The notes under the pieces are model-generated. The model was not told the DNA's origin. It saw only the letters and a list, made by a program, of their open reading frames with translations, and made no database searches. Position numbers and translations under genes: made by a program. Shown in pieces: positions 1-8,071 of a DNA stretch of 64,000 nt. The stretch comes from Pacificispira sp040217575. GTDB taxonomy: Bacteria; Pseudomonadota; Alphaproteobacteria; UBA8366; Aestuariispiraceae. The stretch is taken from contig JAVJPW010000006.1 in the NCBI GenBank assembly GCA_040217575.1, positions 372,001 to 436,000 of the forward strand, in the 5' to 3' direction. Numbering within the stretch: position 1 is the stretch's first letter; every line of letters starts with the position of its first letter.

Positions 1-885
1 GGCCTGATACGGGTTGAAACCGAAAGCGTGGAAGGCAAGGTCGATCAGCCCGTCCCCGCCGAACCGCAAAGGGTTCAGTTCGATCGGCATAACCCCGTCC
101 CGGGTCACGCGGAATTCACCATGTACCGGAAAACCCCGTGCATTCAGCGTTTCGTTCAGTTTTTCGAACCAGTCGATGAACAGGTCGTGATAATCGTCGA
201 AGATCGGTTTGCTGGTGTAATAGAGCGCATGAAGATAGTCGGGATTTTCCGGGATCGGATGGTGATAGATGTTCACGATCACCGGCTTTCCGGACCTGTC
301 GAAGAACATGTCGACGGCATATTCCTCGCCTTCGATAAAATCCTCCACGATGACGTCCGCGTCCGACAGGACGGTTGATGCAAAGACGGCGGAGTTCCGT
401 TTCACATCGGCTTCGATTTCCTTCCGGATCTGGGCCAGGTCGCTGTCGGAATTGATGATCTTGATGGCAGTCGCGAAGTAGCCGCGGTTCGGTTTCACCA
501 CGAACTTGCGGTCGGGCGGCAGTTTCAGCGTCGGCAAGTCCGACAGCGCGACCAGCCGGTGGAAAAAGTTGGGGTACTGCGCGTTCATCAGATCGCGGCA
601 GCGGTTCTTGTTCTTCAGCGCGTCGATCATGTCGGCCAGGGCCGGGTCCTCCAGCCGCTTCAGAACCGTATCCAGGACGTTTTCAGACGTGATCGCGACC
701 CGTTCGCCCGGCGCGAAGCGGCGCCCTTCCTTTGCGTCCAGTTCCTTGCCGTCCAGCACGGTGGCAACACCGCGATTGGATGCCTCGTCCAGGACGACCG
801 AAGACCCATGGTCCCCGCGGTCGATGACGATCGTACCGGCATGGGCGTGGTCCGAATAAGCACTGCTATTGGTATCCGCTGCCAA
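1..885 (-). CDS. ATP-grasp domain protein, 3' end outside window
   Basis: The reading frame is open for 295 codons to the window edge, so the C-terminus is missing. I chose a TTG start at 885 because a purine-rich AGGAAAGGG lies just upstream and it sits 23 bases after the ion-channel stop, which suggests one operon. ATP-grasp features are visible: a nucleotide-binding strand and loop FVVKPNRGYFATA near residues 128-140, VIVEDFIEGEEYAVD near 178-192, and the metal-binding end MPIELNPLRFGG near 266-277. ATP-grasp enzymes activate a carboxylate as acyl-phosphate and ligate it to an amine or thiol. The substrate cannot be read from the sequence. The N-terminal 95 residues probably form the pre-ATP-grasp domain. 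Confidence 0.8.
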   Translation of the reverse strand, partial: MAADTNSSAYSDHAHAGTIVIDRGDHGSSVVLDEASNRGVATVLDGKELDAKEGRRFAPGERVAITSENVLDTVLKRLEDPALADMIDALKNKNRCRDLMNAQYPNFFHRLVALSDLPTLKLPPDRKFVVKPNRGYFATAIKIINSDSDLAQIRKEIEADVKRNSAVFASTVLSDADVIVEDFIEGEEYAVDMFFDRSGKPVIVNIYHHPIPENPDYLHALYYTSKPIFDDYHDLFIDWFEKLNETLNARGFPVHGEFRVTRDGVMPIELNPLRFGGDGLIDLAFHAFGFNPYQA

Positions 886-908
886 AACGTCCCTTTCCTG
901 TCGGTTGG

Positions 909-1904
909 TCAGCTGTGTGCCAGCATGACGAAATGGGTGATCTGAGCCAGATATATGACCAGAATCAACGGCATTCCGAAACGGTTGATCTTCTCGGCCA
1001 ATTGCGGACGTCCGGAAATGGCAAGTCGTTCCGCGCCCACCGCGATGACCATGGAACAGACGATCAGGATGAAAGTCGCCGCTTCGATCTGGTCGGCCAG
1101 GCCCAGTCGCGGTGACGGCGGATAGTTGCTTTCCAGCGTGTTCTTGTTGCCGATGGTCACAAAGGTCGCCGCCAGAATCATCCCGATCCGATAATCCGGC
1201 ATGTTCATGGTTCTCGTCAGCCAGATGACGGCGCACATCAGAAACGCGATCATGTAGCCGATATAGGCTTCAAAGAAGAGCTTCGGGTTATCCCGTTCCA
1301 TGGAGATGTAGAACTGGACCCGGGGGAAGGACAGAAGGTTCCCCGACTCCTCGCCGAAGGTCGTGTTGTACTGGAAAACCGTCGTCGTTGCCTGGACCGG
1401 ACGCAGGTTCCAGCCGTCCAGGTGCAGTTCGGGTCCGTTTACGGAATTTGCCCGATCGACATCGAAAGTCAGTTCATTCGAATCCTTGCCGACACTTTCC
1501 AGAACGATGTCCAGACGCTGTGTGTCGAACGGAAAATCCGCAATATCCCATGGCTGATTGATGGTGGCGCGCAGCTTCGCCGCGACATAGAATCGCCCGT
1601 CGGCCCTTGTGTAGCCATAGCTTTCCATCACCTCGTACTGGCGGGCATTGGTGATTTCGATCGCTTCCAACGGGTCGTAGTCCGGATCGTCGTGGATGAA
1701 CCAGACCCAGAAAATCGTCTTGTAGGTACCGTTGTAGAAATCCAGGTCGAAGACAGAGGCGACGAACATTCCGATTTCGACATGGGCCGTGTCTTCCTGC
1801 GCGCGGGCGTGCTGGGAAAACGAGGCAAATACCGCCAATGCAAGGATGACCGCCCGAATAACGCGCGGCGCAGAAATGTGTAACTCGGCGGTGCGCGGGA
1901 ACAC
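909..1904 (-). CDS. Prokaryotic pentameric ligand-gated ion channel homologue
   Basis: The protein begins with a hydrophobic signal segment (about residues 15-35, ending ARA/Q). An extracellular beta-rich ligand-binding domain follows, carrying the family signatures WFIHDDPD and FPFDTQRLDI. Four membrane helices close the protein: TM1 from EAYIGYMIAF, TM2 from YRIGMILAATFVTIGN, TM3 from EAATFILIVCSMVIAV and TM4 from GMPLILVIYLAQI. This is the layout of bacterial GLIC/ELIC-type pLGICs, which form homopentameric ion channels gated by protons or small ligands. The disulfide Cys-loop of animal receptors is absent, as usual in bacteria. A TTG start at 1967 is possible, but GTG at 1904 has GAGGGG six bases upstream and leaves a compact signal peptide. 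Ligand and ion selectivity are unknown. Confidence 0.82.
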   Translation of the reverse strand: MFPRTAELHISAPRVIRAVILALAVFASFSQHARAQEDTAHVEIGMFVASVFDLDFYNGTYKTIFWVWFIHDDPDYDPLEAIEITNARQYEVMESYGYTRADGRFYVAAKLRATINQPWDIADFPFDTQRLDIVLESVGKDSNELTFDVDRANSVNGPELHLDGWNLRPVQATTTVFQYNTTFGEESGNLLSFPRVQFYISMERDNPKLFFEAYIGYMIAFLMCAVIWLTRTMNMPDYRIGMILAATFVTIGNKNTLESNYPPSPRLGLADQIEAATFILIVCSMVIAVGAERLAISGRPQLAEKINRFGMPLILVIYLAQITHFVMLAHS

Positions 1905-2177
1905 TCCCAACCCCTCAACTGGACCTGAACCGCCGGACACTCTATCCGAAGGGTCCGGTTCCGCCAATGCGTAGCAAGAAAATCACCTGGTCCGAATTGC
2001 GTCGTCGCTTCAGTGTACCAAAACCGCAAAATGCAGAAAGAAACCGGTGCATTGGCGGGCCTGCAAAATTTTTTGGAATTAACGACAATTTAGCCTTTTT
2101 TAATATAGTGTCGGCTAGCATGGACGATTGGCTTGCGATCAGATGGTCTGTATGGGGCGGATCTAGGCGAAAGGTTG
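1905..2177. promoter_or_regulatory. Divergent intergenic region, AT-rich core
   Basis: This gap separates the ion-channel gene on the minus strand from the hypothetical gene on the plus strand. Its centre (about 2065-2115) is much richer in A and T than the flanks and contains a TATAGT-like hexamer in a TTTTTTAATATAGTG context facing the plus-strand gene. It is the natural place for both promoters, but no clean -35/-10 pair with 17-base spacing is visible. Confidence 0.3.
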
Positions 2178-3293
2178 ATGCCCGTGGGACGTGGTAGTCA
2201 GGAAGTCCGCAGCATGGTTTTGCTGTCGCAGTCCGCTGGTTCGTCACGTGTTCTTAACCTGATCCTTCTCAATGACAAAATTGAGGAAGAGGATGAGGCG
2301 CCTGCCAAACTTCCATTCTTCCAATCGGAAGTTCTAAATGACGCAATTGTCCTGAAATCCCGACTTCAGGGCAGCGAGAAGGACCTGTTCAGCGATTATC
2401 GCGCGTCGGCGACGAAGCTTTTGCTGCCTTACGACACAAGCAACCTTCGCGTCGGTGGGAAGGCAACCTTTATCGGTGAAACAGAGTTCCCTGCAATTAT
2501 GAGGGACCATTGCGGTATCGATTTGAATGCGCAGGACGCAAGTCTGCGCCGCGATATCGATGTGCTCAATCTTCTGGACGAACTGCCGTCACTGGACCCG
2601 TTCCTCCTGAAAGAGCGGGTGTCGATGGCGGAACAAAAGGTTGATGAGCGGTATTTCAATATCTCGCCGGCTGATTGGCAGCGCATCCGCAGTTTCGTGA
2701 TGGACGAATTTTATCCGCTGGCCACGATCACGGTGGGTGACTCGGCGACCCGACAGTTTGCTGAGATGATGACCACGAAACTGTGGGAGGCTCGCGACAT
2801 GGCAACGCTGGGGCCGCTTCTGGATGCTTTGAAACTGGACCGGTCCAACGCTGGCGAAACCCTCTTCGCCTGGAAAGGCATACTTTATTACAAGTTCATG
2901 TTTGAAAGCCTGCGCGACAGGCTGTTGTCGATGATCAAGAAGATGAAAAACATTCGCATCGTGAATTACAACGATTTTGAACACAAACGGCAGATTGAGG
3001 AAATTCGCGAGGACGTGGCAAATGAACTGAAGCTGTGCCTGGCACAGACGGCGGACGTTTTGAAAAGATACGAAAAGAACTATCACGAGGAATTTCTCAA
3101 AAACAAAAACCCGGTTGCGTTCCGGGAATTCCTGCAGTCCGCACCGCAGATGTTTGTTCAGCTGGGTCCCAACATCGCAGCAGTCGATCACGCCGTGGGG
3201 TATTGGAACTACCGGTTTGAACGTGACGGGATCCGCGTGGCGGAAGCCCAGGATCTGGAAGATGTGCTGTTGAACTTCCTGTCGGGTGTCTAG
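2178..3293 (+). CDS. Hypothetical helical protein, family not recognised
   Basis: This is a 371-residue soluble protein without signal peptide or membrane segment. It is rich in charged helical stretches, for example around LRDRLLSMIKKMKNIR and IEEIREDVANELKL near residues 240-295. I do not recognise a catalytic motif or named domain. Codon use is less GC-biased than in the surrounding genes. ATG at 2178 is preferred because it follows AAAGG, with in-frame alternatives at 2133 and 2214. It stands alone between the ion-channel unit and the CPBP protease gene, so context gives no functional hint. Confidence 0.6.
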   Translation: MPVGRGSQEVRSMVLLSQSAGSSRVLNLILLNDKIEEEDEAPAKLPFFQSEVLNDAIVLKSRLQGSEKDLFSDYRASATKLLLPYDTSNLRVGGKATFIGETEFPAIMRDHCGIDLNAQDASLRRDIDVLNLLDELPSLDPFLLKERVSMAEQKVDERYFNISPADWQRIRSFVMDEFYPLATITVGDSATRQFAEMMTTKLWEARDMATLGPLLDALKLDRSNAGETLFAWKGILYYKFMFESLRDRLLSMIKKMKNIRIVNYNDFEHKRQIEEIREDVANELKLCLAQTADVLKRYEKNYHEEFLKNKNPVAFREFLQSAPQMFVQLGPNIAAVDHAVGYWNYRFERDGIRVAEAQDLEDVLLNFLSGV

Positions 3294-3402
3294 TTCCACT
3301 TACCGCTTCGGTTTCGGGCGCGTGGGAGGCGGCCGGTCGCCGGGGTAGACGAATGCGGGAAAGGATCGGTAAACTCCCTCTACCAATGAGGGTGGCAACG
3401 GC

Positions 3403-4083
3403 GTGATTTCCATGCAACCAAGTGCCGACACGCACGCAACTGTTCCTAATTCGGTACCGGTGTTCGTTGGGACTGTGCTGTGTTTTGAACCATTCTGGTC
3501 ATATGTTCGCTGGAACTTCGACGAAATTCTGCCCAGTGTCTATCATCTTGATTACGTGATGCGGACGTTCTTGCTGGCCGCGATCTTTCTGACCAGCCCT
3601 GCGCGGAACATAGTGCTGGCCCGATTGCCATCACCCGTAGGGTTCGGCACAAAAACTGTGGCAGCGATCTATATGTTCGCGATCGCCTGCTTTATCTTTT
3701 TCTTTATAGAAAAGGTGCTTTTTGCGTTCATTGGCGACACTGCCTATTTCCATTGGCCAGTCTATCCAAGCACTACGCTAAAACTGTTCGACCTGACTGC
3801 CGGTTTATTATTGGTCGCGGTTACAGAAGAACTGGTGTTCAGGAAGTTCGCTTTCCTAGCGTTCGATAGATATTCAGTTAGTCCGGGAAGAACACTTCTT
3901 TACTCTTCATTGATTTTCGCCGCAATCCATTGGGAAACCGGCTGGGTCAACTCTATTACGGCATTTCTTTTCGGGTGGTTGGCAATGACAGTCTATATGT
4001 CGACCAGGCGGCTGTGGCCATGCATCTTGGTTCACTATCTCATCAATCTAATGATATTTCGGAACATTCCAGTTTCTTCCTGA
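3403..4083 (+). CDS. CPBP family intramembrane metalloprotease
   Basis: This is a multi-pass membrane protein of 226 residues with about six hydrophobic helices. The three CPBP (CAAX protease and bacteriocin-processing) motifs occur in order in the C-terminal half: EELVFRKF (EExxxR-type), FAAIHWETG (FxxxH) and HYLINL (HxxxN). These supply the glutamate and histidine metal ligands of the family, which includes Rce1-like prenyl proteases and bacterial immunity proteins. The GTG start at 3403 follows a GAGGG ribosome-binding site; ATG at 3412 is an alternative. Base composition is lower in GC than the neighbours, consistent with an accessory gene. The substrate is unknown. Confidence 0.78.
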   Translation: MISMQPSADTHATVPNSVPVFVGTVLCFEPFWSYVRWNFDEILPSVYHLDYVMRTFLLAAIFLTSPARNIVLARLPSPVGFGTKTVAAIYMFAIACFIFFFIEKVLFAFIGDTAYFHWPVYPSTTLKLFDLTAGLLLVAVTEELVFRKFAFLAFDRYSVSPGRTLLYSSLIFAAIHWETGWVNSITAFLFGWLAMTVYMSTRRLWPCILVHYLINLMIFRNIPVSS

Positions 4084-4161
4084 ACTCCGTCTTTATCAAA
4101 ATTGAAGGCGGGCGAAGGAACCCGGGAAATATGGAACAAAATCGACGTCTCCAACTTTCTC

Positions 4162-4193
4162 TTGACTTCATCACATAAAGATATTGTTATGTG
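4162..4193 (+). promoter_or_regulatory. Sigma-70-type promoter overlapped by an ArsR-type palindrome
   Basis: TTGACT at 4162-4167 and TGTTAT at 4185-4190 are separated by exactly 17 bases, a good housekeeping promoter. A perfect 7-base inverted repeat, CACATAA (4172-4178) and TTATGTG (4187-4193) with an 8-base spacer, covers the spacer and -10. That placement fits autorepression by the ArsR-domain protein encoded 24 bases downstream. The operator role is inference. Confidence 0.65.
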
Positions 4194-4216
4194 TGCATTC
4201 AGTTATGGAGACAATG

Positions 4217-5179
4217 ATGGACCAGCTGTTACAGGCCATGCGCGCAGTGGCGGAGCCGACCCGGCTTCGGGTGCTGAACCTGTGTGCGCATTCGGAACTG
4301 ACCGTCAGCGATCTGGTCGGCCTGCTGGGGCAAAGCCAGCCGCGCCTGTCCCGCCATCTGAAATTGTTGGTGGAAGGTGGCGTTCTGGAACGCCATCAGG
4401 AAGGGGCCTGGGCGCGCTATCGCGTGTCGACCCGCGCGGAAAGCGGCGATGCGTCCGCCTTTGCGGAGGCGGTTCTGGATCTGTTGCCGCAGGATGATGC
4501 GACTTTAAGCCGGGACCTGGACCGGCTGGACCGCCTGCGCAAGGAACGCGACCGGGAGGCGGCACAGTATTTCGAACGCAATGCCGCCCAGTGGGACCGG
4601 ATCCGTGCCCTTCACGTCGATGAGGACCAGGTGGAAAGCCGACTTCTTGCGTTGACGTCCGCATGGACCATCGGCCGTTTGCTGGATATCGGAACCGGAA
4701 CCGGGCGGCTGTTGGACCTGTTCGGGCCGCGCGCCGAACGGGCCGTCGGCATCGACCGGTCGCCCGACATGCTGAAACTGGCGCGGGCCGCAATCGAACG
4801 CGACCGGCTGACCCATTGCCAGGTGCGCCAGGCGGATATGTATCAGCTTCCTTTCAACGAAGCGGAATTCGACACGGCCGTCCTTCACATGGTTCTGCAT
4901 TACGCGGATGACCCGGCCCAAGTGCTGAAGGAAGCGTCGCGGGCGCTGACGGATGCCGGGCGGATATTGATTGTCGATTTCGACCGCCACACACTGGCCG
5001 AGTTGCGCGCCGAACATGCCCATCGCTGGCCGGGGTTCGCGCAGTCGCAGATGGAAGACTGGCTGGATGCCGCCGGTTTTGGCGACATCGCGGTCGAACG
5101 TCTGGAAGGCAGTGCGTTGACCGTCTGTATCTGGACGGCCGCAAAGACGGTGCCGGGTGCAAAGGCGGTGTCGGCATGA
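4217..5179 (+). CDS. ArsR-family HTH regulator fused to a SAM-dependent methyltransferase domain
   Basis: The N-terminal part (about residues 1-95) is a winged-helix ArsR domain with the DNA-recognition helix around SQPRLSRHLKLLVE. The rest is a class I methyltransferase with the SAM-binding motif LLDIGTGTGRLLDLF and an LPF..EFDTAVLHMVLHY stretch. Fusions of this type commonly precede metF in alphaproteobacteria, where they are thought to sense the SAM/SAH state and control methyl-cycle genes. The stop overlaps the metF start (ATGA at 5176-5179), so translation is coupled. ATG 4217 is preferred because GGAG lies six bases upstream; ATG 4214 is adjacent. Autoregulation through the palindrome at 4172-4193 is likely but inferred. 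Confidence 0.85.
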   Translation: MDQLLQAMRAVAEPTRLRVLNLCAHSELTVSDLVGLLGQSQPRLSRHLKLLVEGGVLERHQEGAWARYRVSTRAESGDASAFAEAVLDLLPQDDATLSRDLDRLDRLRKERDREAAQYFERNAAQWDRIRALHVDEDQVESRLLALTSAWTIGRLLDIGTGTGRLLDLFGPRAERAVGIDRSPDMLKLARAAIERDRLTHCQVRQADMYQLPFNEAEFDTAVLHMVLHYADDPAQVLKEASRALTDAGRILIVDFDRHTLAELRAEHAHRWPGFAQSQMEDWLDAAGFGDIAVERLEGSALTVCIWTAAKTVPGAKAVSA

Positions 5180-6042
5180 ACACGCCAGCCTTGAGCTTCG
5201 AAATCTTCCCGCCGAAGGGTGGGACGTCCCCTGCCTTTGAAGCGGGGGTGCGCGACCTGGCTGCCGTCGGTGACTATGTGTCCGTCACCTACGGCGCGTC
5301 GGGTTCCGGCAAGGGGCGCAGCGAACGCGCGATCACGGCGCTGAGCGAAGCGGTCGATCCGTCCGTCCTGGCGGCGCATCTGACCGCCGGCGGCCAAAGC
5401 CGTGAAAAGGTCCTGAACCTTGTGCAGGACTGGAAATCGAACGGTATTCGCCGGATCGTCGCATTGCGCGGGGACGCGCCGCCTGACGGTCCCGATGAAT
5501 TCGCCTGTGCGGCGGAACTGACCGCCGCGATTGCACAGATTGGCGGTATGGACCTTTCCGTCGCGTGCTATCCGGAAGGACATCCGAAATCACCCTCGCC
5601 CAAGGCTGAAATGGACCATCTGAAACGCAAGATCGATGCCGGTGCCTCCCGCGCGATCACACAGTTTTTCTTCGACCCGGACCTGTTTCTCCGGTTTCGC
5701 GACCGGTGCGCGGCCGCCGGCATAAACGTGCCCATCGTGCCAGGTATTCTGCCCATCGCGACGATGGAGACGCTGCATCGCTTTGCCGCGCAATGCGGCG
5801 CCAGTGTACCTGCCTGGCTGGACGCGCGCTTCGCGGGGCTGGAAGACGCACCGGACGACCATCGCGCGCTTTCGATCGCGACCTGCGTATCGTTGGCGGA
5901 CCGCCTGATCGCGGAAGGGGTCGGCCACATTCACCTTTATACCCTCAACCGGTTCCGGGACGCGCTGACCGTGGCGCGGGCGCTTGGCCGCTGCCCTGGG
6001 CCGGACACTCAATCCCCCCTAAGAACAGAGGAGGCGGCGTAA
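5176..6042 (+). CDS. metF: 5,10-methylenetetrahydrofolate reductase
   Basis: This 288-residue TIM-barrel flavoprotein reduces 5,10-methylene-THF to 5-methyl-THF, the methyl donor for methionine synthesis. The family-start motif FEIFPPKGG is at residues 9-17, followed by VSVTYGASGSGKGRS, IVALRGDAP (folate/FAD site) and YPEGHPKS near residue 135. ITQFFFDPDLF and VPGILPI complete the family signatures. Length is normal for a bacterial MetF (about 290). It overlaps the regulator by four bases and is followed after four bases by the homocysteine-methyltransferase-like gene, so the three form one operon. Confidence 0.95.
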   Translation: MNTPALSFEIFPPKGGTSPAFEAGVRDLAAVGDYVSVTYGASGSGKGRSERAITALSEAVDPSVLAAHLTAGGQSREKVLNLVQDWKSNGIRRIVALRGDAPPDGPDEFACAAELTAAIAQIGGMDLSVACYPEGHPKSPSPKAEMDHLKRKIDAGASRAITQFFFDPDLFLRFRDRCAAAGINVPIVPGILPIATMETLHRFAAQCGASVPAWLDARFAGLEDAPDDHRALSIATCVSLADRLIAEGVGHIHLYTLNRFRDALTVARALGRCPGPDTQSPLRTEEAA

Positions 6043-6046
6043 CGCC

Positions 6047-6940
6047 ATGCGAACCCTGAAAGATGCCCTGAACCAACGTGTGTTGCTGACGGACGGGTCG
6101 ATCACCCGGGAATTAAAGATTCCGGAACTGGATCTGGATGCGGACCGGGACTTTTTCGGGGCGGTCGACTGCCCCGAGGTGCTGAACCTGACGCGGCATG
6201 ACCGGATTGCGGACGTCCACCGCGCATTTCTGAAGGCGGGGGCGGACATCATCCGAACCAACAGTCTTCGGGCGAACCCGCTGACCCTTCGTGCCTATGG
6301 CCTGGAAGAGGAAGCCTTCATCATCAACTTCAAGGCGGCGGAGGCGGCCGTCGAAGCGGTCGATTCCACGCCGGGATCCGGACGTCGGCGCTTTGTACTG
6401 GGCGTCCTGCGGGACGACGGTTGGAACCTGCCGCCGGGCGAGGTTGAAGCGGCCGTGGCCATTCAGGCGGAAGGCCTGATTGCCGGGGGCGCCGACGGGG
6501 TCCTGTTGGACGTGCTGCCAGGGACTGGCCGTATTCAGGCCATGCTGGAAGGCGCGATGAAGGCACGCGCGGCCTTGGACAGCCAGGTTTCCATCTTGCT
6601 GCAACGGGTTGAAGGCGGCCCGCGTTTCGGCCCGCAAACGATCGGGTCGGCGGACGGTATCGTACGTTTTCGGCCGGGCGACGCCCGCCGGGATGCATGG
6701 CTGGACAGTGTCCTGCGCGACGGGGCCGTTAACCTGATCGGCGGCGGGTCGTTGCCGGAACACACGGCAGCGCTGGACCGTATGTTGCGGGACCGCGCGG
6801 AAGACAATTTCCGTCCCGTCCTTGGCTGGGTGCGCGATTCCCATCCCGTGGACGATGTTCAGCCAGCGTCCAGCTGGGTGCGTTTCCCGGATGCGGAAGA
6901 CGCGACCCCTGCGGCGGCACCCGCCCTGCAAAACGCCTGA
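6047..6940 (+). CDS. Homocysteine/betaine S-methyltransferase-fold protein lacking zinc-ligand cysteines
   Basis: The opening RVLLTDGSITREL, the VLNLTR strand and the ADIIRTNS strand mark the homocysteine-binding TIM barrel shared by MetH module 1, MmuM and BHMT. Active members bind zinc through an early NC cysteine and a late GGCC pair. Here the late site reads IGGGSLPEHT (residues 231-240), the early cysteine is also missing, and the only cysteine in 297 residues is Cys42. Either the protein uses other ligands or it is not a classical homocysteine methyltransferase. Position directly after metF, with AGGAGG before the start, matches the bmt place in alphaproteobacterial split-MetH loci. Confidence 0.75.
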   Translation: MRTLKDALNQRVLLTDGSITRELKIPELDLDADRDFFGAVDCPEVLNLTRHDRIADVHRAFLKAGADIIRTNSLRANPLTLRAYGLEEEAFIINFKAAEAAVEAVDSTPGSGRRRFVLGVLRDDGWNLPPGEVEAAVAIQAEGLIAGGADGVLLDVLPGTGRIQAMLEGAMKARAALDSQVSILLQRVEGGPRFGPQTIGSADGIVRFRPGDARRDAWLDSVLRDGAVNLIGGGSLPEHTAALDRMLRDRAEDNFRPVLGWVRDSHPVDDVQPASSWVRFPDAEDATPAAAPALQNA

Positions 6941-6957
6941 CACCCCTAGCCTGATGG

Positions 6958-6980
6958 CCCCGATCCATGACGGATCGGGG
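6958..6980 (+). terminator. Nine-base-pair hairpin after the methyltransferase-like gene
   Basis: CCCCGATCC at 6958-6966 pairs perfectly with GGATCGGGG at 6972-6980 around a five-base loop. It lies 18 bases after the stop codon. No T-run follows, so it may be a weak or Rho-assisted terminator, or an mRNA 3'-end stabiliser separating the metF unit from the corrinoid methyltransferase unit. Confidence 0.4.
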
Positions 6981-7134
6981 CATAGGGCGCGAATCCGACG
7001 TAAATAGGCGCGGCTGCGCTGTTCAGGATTTACCGCTTCATTATGAATTCGCACGGAAAACCTCGGCTGCAAATCAGGCGGCCCGAGGCGGTATGTGCGC
7101 CCGGCAATTTCTACTCGCAAGGAACCTCGCGAAA

Positions 7135-8046
7135 ATGACCCAGACCGTTCTCGAATCTAAGACGAAGACCCACATCATCGGTTTCGATCAGCCCTTCACC
7201 GTGATTGGGGAGCGGATCAACCCAACGGGGCGCAAGAAGTTGGCCGCCGAAATGAAGGAATACAACTTCGAAACGGTGGAAAGGGACGCCCTGGCACAGG
7301 TTGAAGCCGGTGCCCACATGCTGGACGTCAATGCCGGAATTCCGCTGGCGGACGAACCGGACATCCTGGCAAAGGCCATCAAGCTGGTGCAGAGCCTGAC
7401 CGACGTGCCGCTGTGCATCGACAGCTCGATTGTCGAGGCGCTGGAGCGCGGGCTGGAAGCATACGAAGGCCGTCCGCTTCTGAACTCGGTGACGGGGGAA
7501 GAAGAACGCTTGGAAGTCGTCCTGCCGCTGGTGAAGAAATACAACTGTGCGGTGGTCGGTATTTCCAATGATGAAACCGGCATTTCCGAAGACCCGGACG
7601 TGCGCTACGAAGTAGCGAAGAAAATCGTCGAACATGCCGCTGACTATGGCATTCCGGCCCATGACATCGTGATCGACCCGTTGGTCATGCCGATCGGTGC
7701 GCTGGGCAATGCCGGGGTCGGTGCGCTGAACCTGATCCGCCGCCTGCACGATGAATTGAAGGTCAACACAACCTGCGGCGCGTCGAACCTGAGCTTCGGC
7801 CTGCCGAACCGGCACAGCCTGAACGGCGCGTTCCTTTCCATGGCGGTTGGCGCCGGGATGACGTCGGCGATCATGAATCCGCTGCACCAGGAAGAAATGC
7901 ACGCGATCTGGGGCGCCGACGTGGTCGCCGGCCACGACAAGGATTGCGCGAAATGGATCAAGCGGTTCCGTGAGCCGGTCCCGGAAGGCGAAGTCGTGGG
8001 CGCGCGCGGTGCGCGCGGGGAGCGTCGCCGCCGCCGGTCCGCTTAA
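7135..8046 (+). CDS. Methyltetrahydrofolate:corrinoid/cobalamin methyltransferase
   Basis: The pterin-binding TIM barrel starts with FTVIGERINPTGRKKL, the hallmark of MetH module 2 and of AcsE/MtgA enzymes. MLDVNAGIPLADE and LCIDSSIVEALERGL follow, then NSVTGEEERLE and a late GASNLSFGLPNR. It moves the methyl of 5-methyl-THF to a cob(I)alamin protein (or the reverse). At 303 residues it is a free-standing module without a fused cobalamin domain. The C-terminus carries an arginine-rich tail (GARGERRRRRSA) not needed by the barrel. ATG 7135 follows AAGGA. The next gene, 26 bases downstream, encodes a corrinoid reactivator, which supports the assignment. Confidence 0.9.
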   Translation: MTQTVLESKTKTHIIGFDQPFTVIGERINPTGRKKLAAEMKEYNFETVERDALAQVEAGAHMLDVNAGIPLADEPDILAKAIKLVQSLTDVPLCIDSSIVEALERGLEAYEGRPLLNSVTGEEERLEVVLPLVKKYNCAVVGISNDETGISEDPDVRYEVAKKIVEHAADYGIPAHDIVIDPLVMPIGALGNAGVGALNLIRRLHDELKVNTTCGASNLSFGLPNRHSLNGAFLSMAVGAGMTSAIMNPLHQEEMHAIWGADVVAGHDKDCAKWIKRFREPVPEGEVVGARGARGERRRRRSA

Positions 8047-8071
8047 ACCCGTCGGGAACAGGACCTGAAAA

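Noticed and set aside
6981..7134. Possible cobalamin or SAM riboswitch before the corrinoid methyltransferase
   Set aside because: Some pairing is possible, but I see no B12-box or SAM-II conserved core; only a covariance search could revive it.
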